Assembly: GCA_023386795.1 (NCBI GenBank)
Contig: JAEWJB010000155.1
Location: 1 to 27,653 of the forward strand
Origin: Pseudomonadota bacterium
Lineage (GTDB): Bacteria > Pseudomonadota > Gammaproteobacteria > Xanthomonadales > Xanthomonadaceae
Length of the DNA: 27,653 bases
Reading direction: 5' to 3'
Shown here: piece after piece, positions 25,256 through 27,653 of the stretch
Numbering within the stretch: position 1 is the stretch's first letter
Layout of the letters: each line of letters begins with the position of its first letter
Notes under the pieces: generated by a model
Database searches by the model: none
Told to the model about the DNA's origin: nothing
Seen by the model: only the letters and a program-made list of their open reading frames with translations
Translations under genes and position numbers: made by a program

Positions 25256-25804
25256 ATGGACACCGCGCCCCTCCTGCGCGGCGAAGGTTTCCTGTTGCGA
25301 CGTTGGCATGCCGACGATGCGCCGGCCCTCGCCACCGCGGCCAACCATCCCGGCATCGCGCGCTGGCTGAGCGGGCGCTTTCCGCATCCGTATGGTCTGG
25401 CTGATGCCGAGCGCTTCCTCGCCGGCGAGGTGGTGGACTTGTCCGACCCGGTCTTGGCCATCGTGATCGACGGGGCCATCGCCGGCGGCATCGGCACGCA
25501 TGCCGAGCAGGCCGGTCGTGCCGAGGCCGCGCACAGCGCGCTGCTCGGTTACTGGCTCACGCCCGCGCACTGGGGCCGCGGCGTGATGAGCCGCGTGGTG
25601 GCCGCATTCGTGCCGTGGGTAATGCGCACGCAGCGCTTGCACCGGCTCGCCGCCCATGTGATGCCCGACAATCTCGCCTCGGCCGCCGTGCTGCTGCATA
25701 ACGGTTTTGCCGAAGAGGGGCGCATGCGCCTGGCCGTGGTCAAGGACGGCCTTCCCCAGGATCTGAGACTTTTCGCACGCGTCCGCGACACGCTGACGGA
25801 GTGA
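25256..25804 (+). CDS. GNAT-family N-acetyltransferase (RimJ/RimL-like)
   Basis: Acetyl-CoA-dependent transferase of 182 residues; substrate unknown. The fold is visible as GEGFLLRRWHADDAPALATAAN (strand 1 and helix 1), AIVIDGAIAGGIGTH (central strands), ALLGYWLTPAHWGRGVMSRVVAAF with the acetyl-CoA loop WGRG, RLAAHVMPDNLASAAVLLHNGFAEEGRMR, and a final strand. This pattern is that of ribosomal-protein or aminoglycoside-type GNATs of the RimJ/RimL branch. Start choice: ATG 25256 sits at the fold; ATG 25229 adds 9 residues, and the frame is open to 25157 overlapping the RND gene. It lies 67 bp after the pump gene and may be co-transcribed, but nothing ties its function to efflux. Confidence 0.82.
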   Translation: MDTAPLLRGEGFLLRRWHADDAPALATAANHPGIARWLSGRFPHPYGLADAERFLAGEVVDLSDPVLAIVIDGAIAGGIGTHAEQAGRAEAAHSALLGYWLTPAHWGRGVMSRVVAAFVPWVMRTQRLHRLAAHVMPDNLASAAVLLHNGFAEEGRMRLAVVKDGLPQDLRLFARVRDTLTE

Positions 25805-25950
25805 GTTCTACGCCATGCGGCGCGCGGCGCATCGCGGGGCGATGCATGCCCTCCACGCGCCGCATGCCATCGCCGGCTTCGGCACAATGGGCTGGCCCCT
25901 GGCGCAGGGGTGCCGTACCGATCAACGCCAACTCAAGGGGAATGCAACGC
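25805..25950 (+). promoter_or_regulatory. Leader of the AGCS symporter gene, with start-deciding ribosome site
   Basis: The region holds a 6-bp hairpin (cccctg 25896-25901, cagggg 25905-25910) and a purine-rich aagggga at 25935-25941. That ribosome site touches the ATG at 25942 but is 9 bases before the in-frame GTG at 25951, a normal distance, so GTG is the better start. A CACAAT at 25883-25888 could be a -10 box but has no -35. Confidence 0.45.
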
Positions 25951-27447
25951 GTGGAATCGATCATCGAGTGGATCAACGGCATCATCTGGAGCAAGGCGCT
26001 CATCGTCATGTGCCTGGGCGCCGGCCTGTACTTCAGCTTCGCCACCCGCTTCATGCAGGTGCGCGGGTTCGTCGAAATGCTGCGGCTGACGGTGCGCGGG
26101 CAGAAGTCCGATGCCGGCGTGTCCTCGTTCCAGGCGTTGGCCATGTCGATGGCCGGGCGCATCGGCATCGGCAATATCGCCGGCGTGGCCACCGCCATCG
26201 CCTTCGGCGGGCCGGGCGCGATCTTCTGGATGTGGGTGATGGGCTTCCTCGGCGCTTCCACCTCGTACATCGAATCCACGCTGGCGCAGATCTACAAGGT
26301 CAAGGACGCCGACGGCCGCTACCGCGGCGGCCCGGCGTACTACATCGAGAAGGCCATGGGCCTGAAGTGGTACGCCATGCTGTTCGCGCTGGCCACCATC
26401 GTCGCCGCCGGCTTCCTGATGCCCGGCGTGCAGGCCAACGCCATTGCCGACAGCGCCGCCAACGCCTGCGCTGGCACCGGCTGGTGCAACGGCTTCGAGG
26501 GCCAGTGGCTGGGCATGCCCGCGCGCGATGCGTTCAAGCTGGTGCTGGGCATCGGCGTGGCACTGATGCTGGCGGTGATCATCTTCGGCGGCGTCAAGCG
26601 CATCGCCAACTTCGCCGAGGTCGTGGTGCCGTTCATGGCCGGCGGCTTCATCCTGATGGCAGTCACCGTGATGGTGCTCAATGCCGAGCAGGTGCCGGGC
26701 ATGTTCGCGCTGATCTTCAGCAGCGCCTTCGGTAGCCATGCCGCGTTCGGCGCGCTGCTGGGCCTGGCGGTGGAGTGGGGCGTCAAGCGCGGCATCTACG
26801 CCAACGAGGCCGGCCAGGGCACCGGCCCGCATGCCGCTGCCGCCGCGGAGGTCTCGCACCCCGCCAAGCAGGGCTACGTGCAGGCGTTCGCCATCTACTT
26901 CGACACCATGATGGTGTGCACCTCCACCGCATTCCTGATCCTGGCCACCGGCACCTACAACGTGTATGCGCCCGATGGCGGCGCGCCGCTGTTCGCCGGC
27001 CTGGCCGGCGTGCAGGAAGGCCCGGGCTTCGCGCAGGCGGCGGTGGAGTCGGTGCTGCCGGGCTGGGGCGCGGGCTTCGTGGCGGTGGCGCTGTTCTTCT
27101 TTGCCTTCACCACCATCATGGCCTATTACTACATGGCCGAAACGAACCTCAGCTACCTCAACCACAACCGCCACCGCCCGCTGACGGTGCTGGTGCTGCG
27201 GCTGGGCATCGTGGGCATGGTGATCTTCGGCGCCTTCCACAACGCCGGTGTGGCGTGGGCGCTGGGCGACATCGGCGTGGGCCTGATGGCGTGGCTGAAC
27301 ATCATCGCCATCTTCATCGTGCGCAAGCCGGCGCTGATCGCGCTGCGCGATTACGAGCGGCAGAAGAAACTGGGGCTGGACCCGGTCTTCGACCCGGACG
27401 CGGTGGGCATCCGCAACGCCGATTTCTGGAAGCGGCGTGACGGCTGA
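25951..27447 (+). CDS. Sodium:alanine/glycine symporter, AGCS family
   Basis: Inner-membrane Na+-coupled carrier for alanine, glycine or similar amino acids, 498 residues from GTG 25951 or 501 from ATG 25942. The protein would begin MESIIEWINGIIWS, like other AGCS proteins. The family signature GGPGAIFWMWVMGFLG is present in a GIGNIAGVATAIAF context, together with GGPAYYIEKAMGLKWYA, GVKRIANFAEVVVPFMA and YANEAGQGTGPHAAAAAE. About ten hydrophobic segments can be counted, ending in a polar tail. Two cysteines close together in a loop (NACAGTGWC) could pair. No amino-acid catabolic gene is adjacent, so the exact substrate is not given by context. Confidence 0.93.
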   Translation: MESIIEWINGIIWSKALIVMCLGAGLYFSFATRFMQVRGFVEMLRLTVRGQKSDAGVSSFQALAMSMAGRIGIGNIAGVATAIAFGGPGAIFWMWVMGFLGASTSYIESTLAQIYKVKDADGRYRGGPAYYIEKAMGLKWYAMLFALATIVAAGFLMPGVQANAIADSAANACAGTGWCNGFEGQWLGMPARDAFKLVLGIGVALMLAVIIFGGVKRIANFAEVVVPFMAGGFILMAVTVMVLNAEQVPGMFALIFSSAFGSHAAFGALLGLAVEWGVKRGIYANEAGQGTGPHAAAAAEVSHPAKQGYVQAFAIYFDTMMVCTSTAFLILATGTYNVYAPDGGAPLFAGLAGVQEGPGFAQAAVESVLPGWGAGFVAVALFFFAFTTIMAYYYMAETNLSYLNHNRHRPLTVLVLRLGIVGMVIFGAFHNAGVAWALGDIGVGLMAWLNIIAIFIVRKPALIALRDYERQKKLGLDPVFDPDAVGIRNADFWKRRDG

Positions 27448-27473
27448 AAGCCGCCGAAGGTGACGGGGGCGGC

Positions 27474-27527
27474 GCGGGGCGGCATCATGCCCCGCCGAAG
27501 GCCGCGCATCCGCGCGCGGCCTTCCTC
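27474..27527 (+). terminator. Tandem stem-loops after the symporter gene
   Basis: First hairpin: gcggggc at 27474-27480 with gccccgc at 27489-27495. Second, stronger: 11-bp perfect stem, 27497-27507 with 27514-27524, followed by ctct. The T-run is poor, as is common in very GC-rich genomes. Confidence 0.6.
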
Positions 27528-27542
27528 TACCGGACTATTGCA

Positions 27543-27653
27543 GTGAACGATCCCTGGAAATCCCACCGCTCGCCGCGCCCCGCCGAACCGCGCGGCGGCT
27601 CGCGCCCTGCCGGCCCGCGTCCGCCGCGCCCGCCGCGTGACCCTGCCGAGGGT
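27543..27653 (+). CDS. Start of a Pro/Arg-rich protein, cut by the window end (possibly a TrmH-family RNA methyltransferase)
   Basis: An open frame of 37 codons from GTG 27543 runs off the window. It begins MNDPWKSHRSPRP and continues with a low-complexity stretch of Pro, Arg, Gly and Ala, which is likely disordered and basic. No ATG is available and no clear ribosome site precedes it, but it lies directly after a terminator and is open to the edge. Disordered basic N-terminal tails starting MNDPW precede SpoU/TrmH-type rRNA methyltransferase domains in xanthomonads as I recall them; no catalytic domain is visible here, so this assignment is a guess. Confidence 0.4.
   Translation, partial: MNDPWKSHRSPRPAEPRGGSRPAGPRPPRPPRDPAEG

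Noticed and set aside
1..27653. Search for a mobile island, defence system, toxin-antitoxin pair, biosynthetic cluster or CRISPR array
   Set aside because: No integrase, transposase, nuclease, methylase, synthetase module or regular direct-repeat array was seen. Genes are core metabolism or transport with uniform GC-rich codon use.

Overview
The window is a GC-rich chromosomal stretch that looks like a Xanthomonadaceae/Lysobacteraceae genome (Lysobacter, Luteimonas or Pseudoxanthomonas type). This rests on the high-GC codon use, the cysG-cysK / cysB and cysJIH / cysD-cysNC layouts, a TonB-dependent receptor with the long N-terminus and paired cysteines usual in this group, and dispersed intergenic palindromes. 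It reads as core chromosome: I see no integrase, transposase, phage gene, tRNA, rRNA or CRISPR array.

Layout. (1) 1-2990: central carbon metabolism, with pyruvate kinase (pyk) followed by class I fructose-bisphosphate aldolase. The aldolase has its own promoter-like region and a strong terminator. (2) 3006-6942: a macro-domain protein on the minus strand, then a large orphan TonB-dependent receptor on the plus strand ending at a bidirectional terminator. (3) 6961-10537: cysG-cysK on the minus strand, divergent from the LysR regulator gene cysB. (4) 10618-13208: a two-gene copper module, a small His/Met/Cys-rich DUF2946-type protein followed by an OprC/NosA-type copper receptor. (5) 13209-13512: a gene-free spacer holding a near-perfect 26-bp inverted repeat. 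(6) 13513-20856: sulfate reduction, cysJ-cysI-cysH on the minus strand and cysD-cysNC on the plus strand, diverging from one 179-bp intergenic region. (7) 20984-25188: an RND efflux adaptor and permease. (8) 25256-27447: a GNAT acetyltransferase and an AGCS sodium:amino-acid symporter. The window ends in the first 37 codons of a Pro/Arg-rich protein.

How the genes work together. Sulfate is activated by CysD and CysN (ATP sulfurylase) and phosphorylated by the CysC domain fused to CysN, giving PAPS. CysH reduces PAPS to sulfite and CysJI reduces sulfite to sulfide. CysI needs siroheme, which CysG makes. CysK fixes sulfide onto O-acetylserine to give cysteine, and CysB is the expected activator. 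The whole route after sulfate uptake is therefore present. It is split into two divergent clusters with a copper-uptake pair between them. Both divergent intergenic regions carry repeated TTAT-containing motifs that are candidate CysB sites.

I did not find a convincing new multi-gene system. The points most worth checking are non-coding: the nested palindrome at 1-92 and its partly related counterpart near 13.3 kb, the CAGCCAT cluster and perfect dyad beside the fba -10 box, the hairpin abutting the pyk ribosome site, and the shared motifs of the cys intergenic regions.
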